DNA of 64,000 bases, from assembly GCA_964556395.1 (NCBI GenBank), contig CAZKVR010000002.1:84822-148821 (forward strand), in the 5' to 3' direction. Source of the stretch: WJKR01 sp964556395. Lineage in GTDB: Archaea; Nanobdellota; Nanobdellia; Woesearchaeales; WJKR01. The notes beneath the pieces are model-generated. The model was not told the origin of the DNA. It was given only the letters and a program-made list of their open reading frames with translations, and made no database searches. The translations under genes were made by a program, and so were the position numbers. Each line of letters opens with the position of its first letter. Positions within the stretch are counted from its first letter, which is position 1. Below, in pieces: positions 40,544 through 48,572 of this stretch.

Positions 40544-42506
40544 AGAGTCCTTCGAAGAAGTCTGCGATGGCGTTGACGACTTTCTTGAGGACTCCGTCCT
40601 TCTCGGGCTCGTCGTAGGGGTCCCTGTTGTCTCCTTCGGCTTCGTCCTGGCCTGTCGTGGTCTCGTTGCCTTGTTGGGCTGGGTCGTCTGTCGTGCCGCT
40701 TTCTCCGTCACTGCCTTCTTGGGCTGGCTCGTCGTCTTTGGGCGGTGCTTGGGTGATGTTCCCGGTCACGTCGACTTCGGTGACTTGCGTGGTGACCTTG
40801 ACGCCTTTCTTGAGCATGGTCCCATTGAGCGTGAGGGTGTCTTCAGGGTAGTATTCGGGCACTCGGACTTGGTAGACGTACATCTCTTTGGCTTCGCCGC
40901 CGTAGAGGTAGGTTTCGGCTTCAGTGTTGCCGAAGATCTTCTCGAGGCTTTTGGGGTAGTCTTCGTAGACGGTGACGTGGCTGGAGCCGCTGTCGGCGAT
41001 GTTCTCGACGGTGACGGTGACCGTGACGTTGCCTCCTCGTTCGACCTCGTCCTTGTCGGCTTCGTGGAGCAGTATGATGCTCTGGTTCTCCGGTATGACG
41101 ATGAGCTCTTTCTGGGTGTAGAACTCTTTCTCCTCGCCGGCCTGGGTGGTGAACGTGCCTGCCGCCTGGACGGTGTGGGTGGTCTGGTTCTTGACTTCTG
41201 GTGGGCGGTAGGTCTTGAACACGGGGTTGTCGCTGCCGCCTGCGTCGATGGTGGTGATGTTGTAGGTGTCGTTGAAGAAGCCTGCTCCGAACCAGCCGTC
41301 GACGTTGACGAATGGGAGTTGTTTGTCTTCGTTGTACAGGTAGAGTCCCATGGTGATGGGTTCTCCGGATCGCATCTTGTCCTTGCTGAGCGATATCTTG
41401 GGCGTGATGGTGTCCGTCTTGACGGAGAATGATTTCTCGTCGTCGTGGGTGAAGTTGTAGCCGTTGACTTCCATCCTGGCGTGCGCCTTGACGTCGTAGT
41501 CGCCGGTGTACCTCGTGCTGAGCTCTGCCCTGCTGGAGATGGTCTCGCCCGGCTGGACTTCTTGCTGGCGTACGAGGAGTTGTCCCTGCTCGTCGAGGTT
41601 TTCGAGGCTTCCCGCTTCGAGGTCGGCGACGGGGTTGATCCGCAGGGTGGCTTCAGCAGGGACGCGTTCGTGGTTGGTTATCTTGCACGTGATGGTGACT
41701 GGCTGTCCGATCTTGGTCTCGTCGGGTGAGAGCTTGCACTCGGCCTTGAAAGGCCAGGTGATGTCGAGTTTCTTGGTGGCTCGGGCCGTGGCCGGGTCTG
41801 GGTCGTGGTAGGATGCGGAGGTGGTGGTCGTGGTCTGGTTGATGTAGTCTTCCGCCGTGACTTTGAACTGGTATGATTCTGACTCGTCGGGGTAGAGGAC
41901 TGGGATGGCGGCTTCGAGCCTTCGGCCGACCCGTCGTTGGAAGTCGTCGTGGTCCTTGAAGGCGAGGCCTTCTCCGATGGTCTGGTTGAGCCTGATGTCC
42001 TCGGCCTTGACGAGGCCGGTGTTGGTGACTTCTATGGTGACTTTTGACTCCTCGTGGAGGTGGAGGGTGTCTTCGGAGAGGGCTTGTTCTACCTCGAGCT
42101 TCGCGTGGTCGGGGTTGCGCTTGTAGATGCTGATCCTCGTGCCGTGGCGGTATTGCCCTTTCTCGTCCGACCGGGCGGCCTTGTCGGGGTCGTAGCTGAT
42201 GTTGACGACGCAGAAACGGTAGTCGTCGGTCGCCTTGCACAGTGGTTCGCGGAGCTTGTACACGCTCTCATCGTCCTCGAGGTCTGCGTAGCCGTTGATG
42301 ATGAACGAGTCCTGGTTCTGCTTGATCATCGTGCTGACCCGGACGCTGTCGCTGCCGAGGCGGTGGTCGTTGATGGCTTCGTAGTAGTCGTCGTCGAGGT
42401 TGAAGAAGTCGTGGTAGGCGTGCCAGTCGTCGTGGACCTCCTCCTCCGCGGCGAAGGCTATGGGCGTGAGGAGTAGCAGTGCGAGGAGTAACAGGTGCAG
42501 TCTCAT
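40536..42506 (-). CDS. Secreted protein with repeated beta-sandwich domains, beside the S-layer gene
   Basis: A 656-residue exported protein. MRLHLLLLALLLLTPIAFAA is a classical signal peptide. The mature part contains several immunoglobulin-like or CARDB/DUF11-like modules, each with the pattern of a conserved-surface beta sandwich (KVTIEVTNTGLVKAEDIRL; NVTVTVTVENIADSGSSHV) and many Asn-x-Thr/Ser sites. Residues ~600-635 are a Glu/Asp/Gly/Thr linker, and the end (VLKKVVNAIADFFEGLFS) is an amphipathic helix that may hold it to the membrane. It lies downstream of the S-layer gene after a terminator; I infer an S-layer-associated envelope protein. Its end overlaps the radical SAM gene by 8 bases. 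Confidence 0.78.
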   Translation of the reverse strand: MRLHLLLLALLLLTPIAFAAEEEVHDDWHAYHDFFNLDDDYYEAINDHRLGSDSVRVSTMIKQNQDSFIINGYADLEDDESVYKLREPLCKATDDYRFCVVNISYDPDKAARSDEKGQYRHGTRISIYKRNPDHAKLEVEQALSEDTLHLHEESKVTIEVTNTGLVKAEDIRLNQTIGEGLAFKDHDDFQRRVGRRLEAAIPVLYPDESESYQFKVTAEDYINQTTTTTSASYHDPDPATARATKKLDITWPFKAECKLSPDETKIGQPVTITCKITNHERVPAEATLRINPVADLEAGSLENLDEQGQLLVRQQEVQPGETISSRAELSTRYTGDYDVKAHARMEVNGYNFTHDDEKSFSVKTDTITPKISLSKDKMRSGEPITMGLYLYNEDKQLPFVNVDGWFGAGFFNDTYNITTIDAGGSDNPVFKTYRPPEVKNQTTHTVQAAGTFTTQAGEEKEFYTQKELIVIPENQSIILLHEADKDEVERGGNVTVTVTVENIADSGSSHVTVYEDYPKSLEKIFGNTEAETYLYGGEAKEMYVYQVRVPEYYPEDTLTLNGTMLKKGVKVTTQVTEVDVTGNITQAPPKDDEPAQEGSDGESGTTDDPAQQGNETTTGQDEAEGDNRDPYDEPEKDGVLKKVVNAIADFFEGLFS

Positions 42507-42562
42507 AGGGGTTTCCTGGCAGAAAGTGCTATTTAAACTTATTGTTCTTATCGAAAAGGAGG

Positions 42563-42584
42563 GAAGAAAAAAAAGAAAGAAAAA
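42563..42584 (-). terminator. Poly-U terminator of the S-layer gene
   Basis: After the S-layer stop the minus strand reads a long T-rich stretch (TTTTTCTTTCTTTTTTTTC, with a further T-poor/A-rich piece before it). This is a strong archaeal intrinsic terminator, as expected for a very highly expressed gene. Confidence 0.6.
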
Positions 42585-42602
42585 TGTTTTTTTTGTTCCG
42601 GC

Positions 42603-44972
42603 TTACTCGACGGAGCTGACCTCGAGGTCGGTGAGGTCGGTCGTGATGACCTCAACCTCGTCGCCCGAGAGGTCGTACTCGTCGTAGTTCGCGAGGACGC
42701 GCGTGGCACCCGTGGTGTCTTCACCGTTGTGACCAGCTACGAGGAGGGCGTTCTGGCTCTCGAAGAGCTTGATCTTAGCCCTACCCTCGGTGAAGCCTTC
42801 GCTGCAGACCTCAGGGTTGTCCATGAGATCCATAGCCACGGTGTTCACACACGGACCGCCCACGACGAGCAACGGGGTGTCGCCGAGGAGGTTCATGGCC
42901 TCGTCGTCGTAGACCGCGAGTCCGACTCCGATCTCGTTCAGCTGGTAGGCGTCGCCGCTGCTGGAGCCGCTCGACACGATGGTGGCGTCCGGACCGTTGA
43001 GGAAGACGTTGAAGTCCGTCTGCTCCTCAGCGTAGTAGACGTTCAGGTAGTCGCCGTCGTTGTCGGTCTCCAGCTCGTACCAGGTGCCGTGCTCGCTGAT
43101 GCCGTACTCGTAGTCGCCGTCCGCATCGGTGGCTTTTTGGGCATCCGCCCCAGCCCAGTCATCATCGCCTACTTTCGTCATCTCTATCTCGCTGTCATCC
43201 ACACCGATGGTCACGTCGAACTCGTCCATGTCGGCTTCGTCCTTGTCGTCCTCGTCCTCGGCGAAGGTCAACACACCAGCACCAGCATCAGTCACGTTCA
43301 CGACGAGTCCGCCCTTGGTGACGAAGTAGTCGAGGGACGTATACTCATTGTCCGCAACTCCAAAATCAGTGCCGTTGTAAAGACCCAACTCGGTCTCATT
43401 AGCTACATCGACGAAGACTCCGGTGTCCTCAATCTGCTCGCCTTGTTCGTACGTGGTCGACTTGCCGTCACCCAGGCTCTTCAGGGTGAACTCGCTATCT
43501 TCCTGCACGGTATCGTCAAAGTCGATGTCCGTGACTTCGAACACGTAGGTCTCCCTGTCACCGCGCTTGGCAGCCGAGTCTTCCAGGATGAAGAACTCAT
43601 CCTCTTCGAGCGTCTGAACACCGAACTTCACGTTGCCATCTTCACCGGTTCTGATGTCAGTCTCGGCTTCATTGAGCTCGAAGAGATCCAACTCGATCTC
43701 GTCGCCGCCGTTGGTCTCGAACGCCAGCTCGTAAGCGTCGCCGCTCCTGCTGAGCTCGACCGGGGTCCTGTCGTCAACCTTCGGAGTCATGCTGTCGAAC
43801 GCGAGTTCGAATCCGAAGAGGGGGTCGGTGAATGACCGTCCCATCGGGAGGAGTTCCCACTCGTCGCCGATCTCGGCGTCTTCGAAGTCTTCGAGGTTGA
43901 ACTTGAACTTGAAGCCTTCGAAGGCATCCAGACCACCACCGATTATTTGGCCTTGGATTTCGGTGTCGTCGTCGTTGTTGATCTCGATCTCATCCCATTC
44001 TTCGCCATCGGATTCCGGGATGACGAGTTTCTCGCTGCCGACGAAGATGCTCACGCTGATGGTGTCCTCTCCGATGTTGCTGATGAACACGTCGTTCACG
44101 AACATCTCGAGTCCGGCCATCTTGCGGCTGTCGCCTTCTTCCATCGTGCGGGTGTCGGTGCCGTCGCCGGTGACGCGGATGATAGCGCTGCTGTCATCCG
44201 TGTTGCCGCCGAGGATCTCGATCTCGTACTCCTCGCCCTCGCTCTGCACGGTGACGGGCTCGTCCTGCGTGACGGTGACTGATTGGTCAGAGCCGTACAG
44301 GATGAACTCGTCGCCATCATCCATGTCCGGGTCGAACGTGTACGTCTTGCCGAACATCTCGATGGATTCCGAGTTGCTGAGCGCACCCTTGTCATCAGTA
44401 CTGTCAGACAGGTCGATGACGTCGTCGAACTCGACCGTGTAGGTCATGTCCATGCCGGACACGTCGAGGTTGAAGATCGGCTCGTCGTCGTAGTCATCGT
44501 CCTGCGTGTACTGGAGCCCGGCGCTGCCGAGAGCGACTCTCTGTTCGTAGTCATACTCGGTACCGTCGTCGTCTTCGACCGTGCCTTCCGCGAGCAGTTC
44601 GGGGAAGTCATCGTCGTCGTACTCGCCGTTCAGTTCGAACTCGCTGACATCGTCGCCGATGTTGAAGTCGTCCGAGCTGCCTTCGAGCTTGACGCCTTCG
44701 CCGCTGACGCTGACGGTCTCGCTCGCGCCTTCGGTGCTGACCGGTTCTTTCGCAGCTGCTTGCAGGCTGGCTGCGACGTCGATCGCTCCGTAGACGTCTG
44801 CGACTTTCGCCGACTCTCCGATGACGATGTTGCCGTTGAACACGCCATCCTTGACGAACGGTTCGGGGTAGTCACTAAGGTCGTACGCCATAGCGCCTAC
44901 GATGGTCGCCGTCACCATGGTGGCGCCGGTGGCCAGGGCCGCTATTCGCTTAACCGCTTTTTTTACGTTCAC
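42603..44972 (-). CDS. S-layer protein
   Basis: The main cell-surface lattice protein, 789 residues. MNVKKAVKRIAALATGATMV starts a signal peptide ending near AMAYDLSDYP, after which the mature sequence FVKDGVFNGNIVIGESAKVADVYGAIDVA matches the S-layer N-terminal domain seen in methanococcal and DPANN proteins. The mature protein is very acidic and rich in Thr/Ser, with one cysteine pair (GGPCVNT, EVCSEG) near the C-terminus. I chose the GTG at 44972 because GGAGGTG lies eight bases upstream; a TTG at 44978 sits too close to it. A long leader, an operator-like palindrome and a 5' hairpin precede it. Confidence 0.9.
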   Translation of the reverse strand: MNVKKAVKRIAALATGATMVTATIVGAMAYDLSDYPEPFVKDGVFNGNIVIGESAKVADVYGAIDVAASLQAAAKEPVSTEGASETVSVSGEGVKLEGSSDDFNIGDDVSEFELNGEYDDDDFPELLAEGTVEDDDGTEYDYEQRVALGSAGLQYTQDDDYDDEPIFNLDVSGMDMTYTVEFDDVIDLSDSTDDKGALSNSESIEMFGKTYTFDPDMDDGDEFILYGSDQSVTVTQDEPVTVQSEGEEYEIEILGGNTDDSSAIIRVTGDGTDTRTMEEGDSRKMAGLEMFVNDVFISNIGEDTISVSIFVGSEKLVIPESDGEEWDEIEINNDDDTEIQGQIIGGGLDAFEGFKFKFNLEDFEDAEIGDEWELLPMGRSFTDPLFGFELAFDSMTPKVDDRTPVELSRSGDAYELAFETNGGDEIELDLFELNEAETDIRTGEDGNVKFGVQTLEEDEFFILEDSAAKRGDRETYVFEVTDIDFDDTVQEDSEFTLKSLGDGKSTTYEQGEQIEDTGVFVDVANETELGLYNGTDFGVADNEYTSLDYFVTKGGLVVNVTDAGAGVLTFAEDEDDKDEADMDEFDVTIGVDDSEIEMTKVGDDDWAGADAQKATDADGDYEYGISEHGTWYELETDNDGDYLNVYYAEEQTDFNVFLNGPDATIVSSGSSSGDAYQLNEIGVGLAVYDDEAMNLLGDTPLLVVGGPCVNTVAMDLMDNPEVCSEGFTEGRAKIKLFESQNALLVAGHNGEDTTGATRVLANYDEYDLSGDEVEVITTDLTDLEVSSVE

Positions 44973-45031
44973 TTTCAAAACACCTCCGTGTTTCTCCTAT
45001 CTTTTGACCATGCGTTCGTGTCTTGGTGTAC

Positions 45032-45044
45032 GCGCAGTTTGCGC
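45032..45044 (-). promoter_or_regulatory. Hairpin at the 5' end of the S-layer mRNA
   Basis: GCGCA-GTT-TGCGC forms a perfect five-pair stem with a three-base loop. From the TATA position (about 45071-45079) transcription would begin near 45049, so the hairpin would lie about 5-17 bases from the RNA 5' end. Such hairpins can protect highly expressed mRNAs. Confidence 0.45.
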
Positions 45045-45045
45045 T

Positions 45046-45071
45046 AATGGTTATCACGCGTGACAACCATT
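45046..45071. promoter_or_regulatory. 26-bp palindrome between the S-layer TATA box and start point
   Basis: The arms AATGGTTATCACG and CGTGACAACCATT are inverted copies with a single mismatched pair. They adjoin the minus-strand TATA box TTAAATTA (45071-45079) and reach the expected start point near 45049. In archaea this position is typical for a repressor that blocks polymerase. The length and near-perfect symmetry argue against chance. Confidence 0.6.
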
Positions 45072-45167
45072 AATTTAAGCCTGCACGCACGCCGCACTCA
45101 CTGCATTGGCTTGGTGTGAGGCGAGTTGTGTCCCCGCTCATTTATAAAGTTTTCGCAGGCTCCCCTT

Positions 45168-45265
45168 CTATGACGGAGACTTCACGCATTAGAAGCCGTA
45201 GACCCGCGGTAACAGCCAGTCTGAGGCAGTTATCATTAGGCAGATACGACAACACCTTTTTTTAA
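45168..45265 (+). ncRNA. Candidate small RNA, H/ACA guide-like
   Basis: A transcription unit without a reading frame. ATTTATAAAGT (45140-45150) predicts a start near 45170 and a run of seven T ends it near 45265. Between them, GGTAACAGCC (45208-45217) pairs with GGCAGTTATC (45225-45234) around loop AGTCTGA. Below an internal loop (7 and ~12 bases), CGTA (45197-45200) pairs with TACG (45247-45250), immediately followed by ACA. The upper stem lies 16 bases before ACA, close to the 14-16 base rule of H/ACA guides. A canonical kink-turn is not visible, so the class is uncertain. Confidence 0.35.
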
Positions 45266-45328
45266 ATGAATCATTTATTTTCACACCATAGATTTATAAA
45301 GGGGAGGATTATGCGAAAACAGTGCCGC

Positions 45329-45412
45329 GCGGGGATACCAAAGCGGTCAAATGGGCCGGGTTTAGGACCCGGTGGCTTAGTGCCTTCGGGGGTTCGAATC
45401 CTCCTCCCCGCA
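45329..45412 (+). tRNA. tRNA-Leu (anticodon TAG)
   Basis: Acceptor GCGGGGA pairs with TCCCCGC (discriminator A, CCA not encoded). The anticodon stem CCGGG/CCCGG encloses loop TTTAGGA with anticodon TAG. The long variable arm (around TGGCTTAGTGCC) marks a class II tRNA such as Leu. T arm GGGGG-TTCGAAT-CCTCC. GATTTATAAAGG (45290-45301) is its promoter. No intron. Confidence 0.95.
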
Positions 45413-45449
45413 TACGTCTAGGAAGGAATGCTTGCGAGAACCCCGCTTC

Positions 45450-46304
45450 CTATCGTACCAGGCCTTCGCCTGGCTTGAGCGTCCCCAGCTCGTACTGGAG
45501 CCCCGCTTTCTCGAATCGTTCCTTGTCGGCCTTCATCTCGTTGTCCGAGGAGATCAGGGTGTAGAACTCGTCGAAGCCCAGAGATGGCTTTCCGGATCGG
45601 TTGAAATACCTGATGATCCCTCCTTGTAGTTGTTGGCAGTGGTCGCGGAAGGATTCGTTGAGGTCTTTGAAGTCGTCAGGGATTCTTGAGGTTTCTTTCA
45701 GCTTCTCGTTGTCGGCGGTGATGATGGCGGCATCGATGCCTTCGGCCGTGAGCGGGTAGCTGGCGAGTATCATCGAGAATGTCTTCCGTCCTTCCTGGTC
45801 CGGCCTGATGGAGAGTGACTTGTGAACGAGGGATGCGAGTTTGTCGACGTCCCCTTTACTTGGCCCTGCTGTCGCGAACCGGTAGAGGGAACAGGGAGGG
45901 TGCGTGTGGATGTTGGCGAATGGGATGTAGTCTGTGAAGCGTTCACCCGCTCTTCGGACCGATTCCCAGGAGTTGCCGTGACTCACGGGCAGCGGCTTCT
46001 CGGTCTCTTCTCCGAAGAGCCGGATGTACTTGTCGAGCGGCATGCCTGTTCCGTAGTGTTTGTCGTAGAGTCTGTTGGCGGCTACCTGTCCTGAGACTGA
46101 TGTCTCGTCGCCGACCACCATGGTGGGCGCGTAGATGATGCGTCCGTTCTCCATGTTCCTGAACAGGCCTGTGAGCGTCTCGTATCCTGTCTTGGCGGTG
46201 TGCTCTGCCATGGCTCTCGCCACGTCGTTGAAGTCGGCGGCCTGCAGTGTTTCCTTGAATGCTTGCGCGTCGGACATCTTGATATCAGCCATATCATTGT
46301 TCAT
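45450..46304 (-). CDS. JAMM/MPN-domain metalloprotease-like protein
   Basis: A 284-residue soluble protein. Near residue 130 it reads FANIHTHPPCSLYRF and then GPSKGDVDKLA, matching the JAMM zinc signature His-x-His-Pro ... Ser-x-x-Asp with a slightly longer spacer. JAMM enzymes remove ubiquitin-like proteins or act on small metabolites. No ubiquitin-like or E1 gene is in the window. The upstream Glu needed for catalysis could be in GRIIYAPTMV-adjacent sequence but is not clear. The final ~110 residues are helical and unassigned. It stands alone between tRNA-Leu and L37e, both nearby. Confidence 0.68.
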   Translation of the reverse strand: MNNDMADIKMSDAQAFKETLQAADFNDVARAMAEHTAKTGYETLTGLFRNMENGRIIYAPTMVVGDETSVSGQVAANRLYDKHYGTGMPLDKYIRLFGEETEKPLPVSHGNSWESVRRAGERFTDYIPFANIHTHPPCSLYRFATAGPSKGDVDKLASLVHKSLSIRPDQEGRKTFSMILASYPLTAEGIDAAIITADNEKLKETSRIPDDFKDLNESFRDHCQQLQGGIIRYFNRSGKPSLGFDEFYTLISSDNEMKADKERFEKAGLQYELGTLKPGEGLVR

Positions 46305-46470
46305 GGAAGACCAACTATATAAAACTTACGAATTTTAACCACTAATAAGTAATAACATAAGTGGCGCACTTATACAACCAACCCACCCATAAGAGCACCA
46401 GGCCTCTCGCAAGTAATCACTCGTTGAGATAGAAAACCACTACAATAATAGAACAGGAACAAAAAAAGAG

Positions 46471-46635
46471 TTATTTCTTCTGCCAGGCGAAGCTGCGCTT
46501 CTTCGCCGCTGCGCCGTACCCGCAGCTGCTGCAGCGCTTCTTCGTCTTGTGATAGGTCCGTTCGCCGCAGCGTCGGCACATGATGTGCGTCTTCTTGCCG
46601 CTTCGTCGGCCCATGCTTGGCGTGCCTTTACCCAT
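46471..46635 (-). CDS. rpl37e: Ribosomal protein L37e (eL37)
   Basis: A 54-residue large-subunit protein starting MGKGTPSMGRRSGKKTH, with zinc knuckles CRRC (residues 20-23) and CSSC (35-38) and the closing GYGAAAKKRSFAWQKK, typical of the family. ATG 46635 lies 11 bases after the Sm-like gene stop. The pair lsm-rpl37e is conserved in archaea. A T-rich stretch after the stop on the minus strand (46460-46470) ends the unit. Confidence 0.96.
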   Translation of the reverse strand: MGKGTPSMGRRSGKKTHIMCRRCGERTYHKTKKRCSSCGYGAAAKKRSFAWQKK

Positions 46636-46646
46636 CTGCTATCCCT

Positions 46647-46874
46647 CTACTGGGGCGAGGCGATCGTGATGGTGTCGCCTCGGATGAAGACGGTGCCCAG
46701 CTTCCTGGTGACTTCGCCGTCCACTCGTTCTTCGGCCTCTTCGAGGACGATGTTGATGTGGATGTCGAAGGCTATGAGCGTGCCGACGTATTGCCTGCCG
46801 TTCTTGAGCTCGACGATGACTCGCTTGTGCCTCGCCTTGTTCAATGCGTCTAGTGGTCGTGCGGGTTGTTCCAT
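46647..46874 (-). CDS. Archaeal Sm-like (Lsm) RNA-binding protein
   Basis: A 75-residue protein of the Sm fold that forms a heptameric RNA-binding ring. Sm1 reads RVIVELKNGRQYVGTLIAFDIHINIVLEEA and Sm2 GTVFIRGDTITIAS; each is split here by ordinary spacing. ATG 46874 is chosen because AGGTGA lies eight bases upstream; a GTG at 46886 overlaps that site. It is cotranscribed with L37e. Confidence 0.95.
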   Translation of the reverse strand: MEQPARPLDALNKARHKRVIVELKNGRQYVGTLIAFDIHINIVLEEAEERVDGEVTRKLGTVFIRGDTITIASPQ

Positions 46875-47007
46875 TGTGGGTTTCACCTATAGTTCAATAT
46901 GATGTCTGCGGAAGAGTCTCCACCCCTTCCTAGAGGTGGATTGCGACCGGCTTTATAAAACTTATGGCATCGGAAGCCTTAAATAGAACGTAACGTTATT
47001 GAAACAT

Positions 47008-47652
47008 ATGTCTCAAAAAAATGACATTTTTCGTGTCGTCGAGATCCTGGAGAAAGGGCCGAGGCACGTCAGGCAGCTAGCATCAGACCTGGGCTCGAAC
47101 CCGACGACGGCGATGCGCCTCCTCAGGCAGCTCGAAGGAGCCAACGTGGTCGACTTCGAGACACAAGGCCGCAACAAGACGTACAGCCTCAAGGACACCC
47201 CCGAGGCCCACACCCACCTCCTCCTCGCAGAGCACCTCAAGCTCTTGCGGCTGTTAAAGGATCCGACGATGAGGAAGATGTGGAAGCGGCTCAAGGACGC
47301 CACCGAAGGCGAGCTCATCATCCTCTACGGCAGCCATGCGAAAGGCGAAGCCACGAAGCGCAGCGACATCGACCTCTACATCGAGACAGACAACAGGGCT
47401 TTGAAAAAGGAAGTCGAGGACATCTCGGAAAAATTGGAGGTTAAGGCCGGAAAGCTAGATAAAAACAGCCTCTTGTCCAAGGAAATCGTCAAGGACCACG
47501 TCGTGCTGCAGAACGCGGAGCGGTTCTATGACCTGACACGATGGCACCCGGACAGACCCTCAAGACCCTCGCCCGAGAAGGCATCATCCGCCTCGTCAAG
47601 CCCAGCGAGGAGCTCCGGGAAGCCTACGGCCGGAAGTCGGAGAGCTCCTTGA
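47008..47652 (+). CDS. Winged-helix nucleotidyltransferase (antitoxin of a HEPN/MNT pair)
   Basis: A 214-residue protein. Residues ~5-65 are a winged helix (RHVRQLASDLGSNPTTAMRLL) that could bind its own promoter. Residues ~100-170 are an MNT nucleotidyltransferase with YGSHAKGEATKRSDIDLYIE. The last ~37 residues (RWHPDRPSRPSPEKASS...) are low-complexity and overlap the HEPN gene for 112 bases in another frame. They look like a run-on past the natural family end near ERFYDLTR. CCTTAAATAG (46978-46987) is the TATA; TAACGTTA (46991-46998) is a palindrome just before the ATG. Confidence 0.82.
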   Translation: MSQKNDIFRVVEILEKGPRHVRQLASDLGSNPTTAMRLLRQLEGANVVDFETQGRNKTYSLKDTPEAHTHLLLAEHLKLLRLLKDPTMRKMWKRLKDATEGELIILYGSHAKGEATKRSDIDLYIETDNRALKKEVEDISEKLEVKAGKLDKNSLLSKEIVKDHVVLQNAERFYDLTRWHPDRPSRPSPEKASSASSSPARSSGKPTAGSRRAP

Positions 47653-48014
47653 GGGCCGCCAAGCTCTTGCTCAAGGAAGGATTCCTGGAAGAATGCGTCG
47701 CTATGACCTATTATGCCATGTATCACGAAGTTACCGCCCTGTTCCGTGCAACCGGCCTCAAGTGCGACAGCCATGCGGCGACAATAACCCTCCTCAAGAA
47801 AGTGTTCGGGCTGGACAACCACCAGCTCAGGAAGGCGAAGAAGGAGCGAGTGGCGAAGCAATATTATCCCGACGCGTCGTTGGTAAGGGATGAAGCAGAA
47901 GACCTCATCGGGCTCGCCGAGGAGTTCATCGCAGAAGTGGATCTCTTCACCGACAGCCTGACAAGCAAGGAAGCGCAGCACTACCGCGAGAGAGCCAAAA
48001 CGATTCTGGCGTAA
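47541..48014 (+). CDS. HEPN-domain protein (UPF0332-like toxin)
   Basis: A 157-residue helical protein partner of the upstream nucleotidyltransferase. SLRAAKLLLKEGFLEECVAMTYYAMYHEVTALF, read in its parts, matches UPF0332/HEPN, with LVRDEAEDLIGLAEEFI near the C-terminus. The canonical RNase motif Arg-x4-6-His is not evident; ERVAKQYYPD occupies the place of the family's R..ADY. HEPN proteins of such pairs usually cut RNA or are silenced by AMPylation. The ATG at 47541 lies 112 bases inside the upstream gene; a later start (for example Met at 47703) would lose the first helix. Confidence 0.8.
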   Translation: MAPGQTLKTLAREGIIRLVKPSEELREAYGRKSESSLRAAKLLLKEGFLEECVAMTYYAMYHEVTALFRATGLKCDSHAATITLLKKVFGLDNHQLRKAKKERVAKQYYPDASLVRDEAEDLIGLAEEFIAEVDLFTDSLTSKEAQHYRERAKTILA

Positions 48015-48184
48015 AGGAAAAGCAACCCATCAGTCGAATGACCGTTCACTATATCATACACTCCCCGAGGAGAAGCCCAGATCCGTATAAACTCAAGTTC
48101 ACACACCTGAACTATAGTTCACACCAGCTTACAAGGGAGGAAGACCACAACCTTTTTAAACCATCTGGCGTTTCTCGAGATACT

Positions 48185-48565
48185 ATGGCAATCTTCCAGA
48201 AACGCTCCAAGCGCAAGTCCACGGGCGGCCGGTACAAGTCGGCCCTGAGCAGGAAGCTGCACCAGCGCGGCAACCACCCTGCCCGGACCACAGTGGGCGA
48301 GAAGCGCACCCAGCGCACGACCACGAGGGGCGGCGCGGTCAAGCAGAAGCTCCTCTCCGACAAGACCGTCAACGTCCGCGACCCGAAGAAGGGGACGCAG
48401 GTCAAGGCGACGATCGAGCGCGTGGCCGAGAACCCTGCGAACAGGCACTTCGTGAGGCGTAACATCGTCACGAAGGGCGCTGTCGTCATGACGGACAAGG
48501 GCAAGGTGCGCATCACGAACCGTCCAGGCCAGGAAGGCTCGCTCCAGGGCGTCCTGACCGAATAG
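48185..48565 (+). CDS. rps8e: Ribosomal protein S8e (eS8)
   Basis: A 126-residue small-subunit protein. It begins MAIFQKRSKRKSTGGRYKS and has KLLSDKTVNV and GAVVMTDKGKVRITNRPGQEG, all typical. ATG 48185 lies about 28 bases after the TATA-like CCTTTTTAAACC (48148-48159), so the mRNA is nearly leaderless. A perfect 12-bp palindrome GAACTATAGTTC (48109-48120), flanked by TTCACAC repeats, lies further upstream and could be a control site. It ends a few bases before a convergent HEPN gene. Confidence 0.95.
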   Translation: MAIFQKRSKRKSTGGRYKSALSRKLHQRGNHPARTTVGEKRTQRTTTRGGAVKQKLLSDKTVNVRDPKKGTQVKATIERVAENPANRHFVRRNIVTKGAVVMTDKGKVRITNRPGQEGSLQGVLTE

Positions 48566-48572
48566 AACCTTT

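Noticed and set aside
42729..43835. A 368-codon plus-strand frame opposite the S-layer gene.
   Set aside because: It is an antisense shadow with no promoter or ribosome site; the S-layer gene on the other strand has signal peptide and family sequence.
45172..45265. The candidate small RNA as a box C/D guide.
   Set aside because: CTGA occurs once, but no acceptable RUGAUGA box C is present at the 5' end; the H/ACA-like fold fits better.
46338..46363. An imperfect inverted repeat CCACTAAT ... ATAAGTGG before the JAMM gene.
   Set aside because: It lies in very AT-rich intergenic sequence with imperfect arms and no clear relation to a TATA box; chance is likely.
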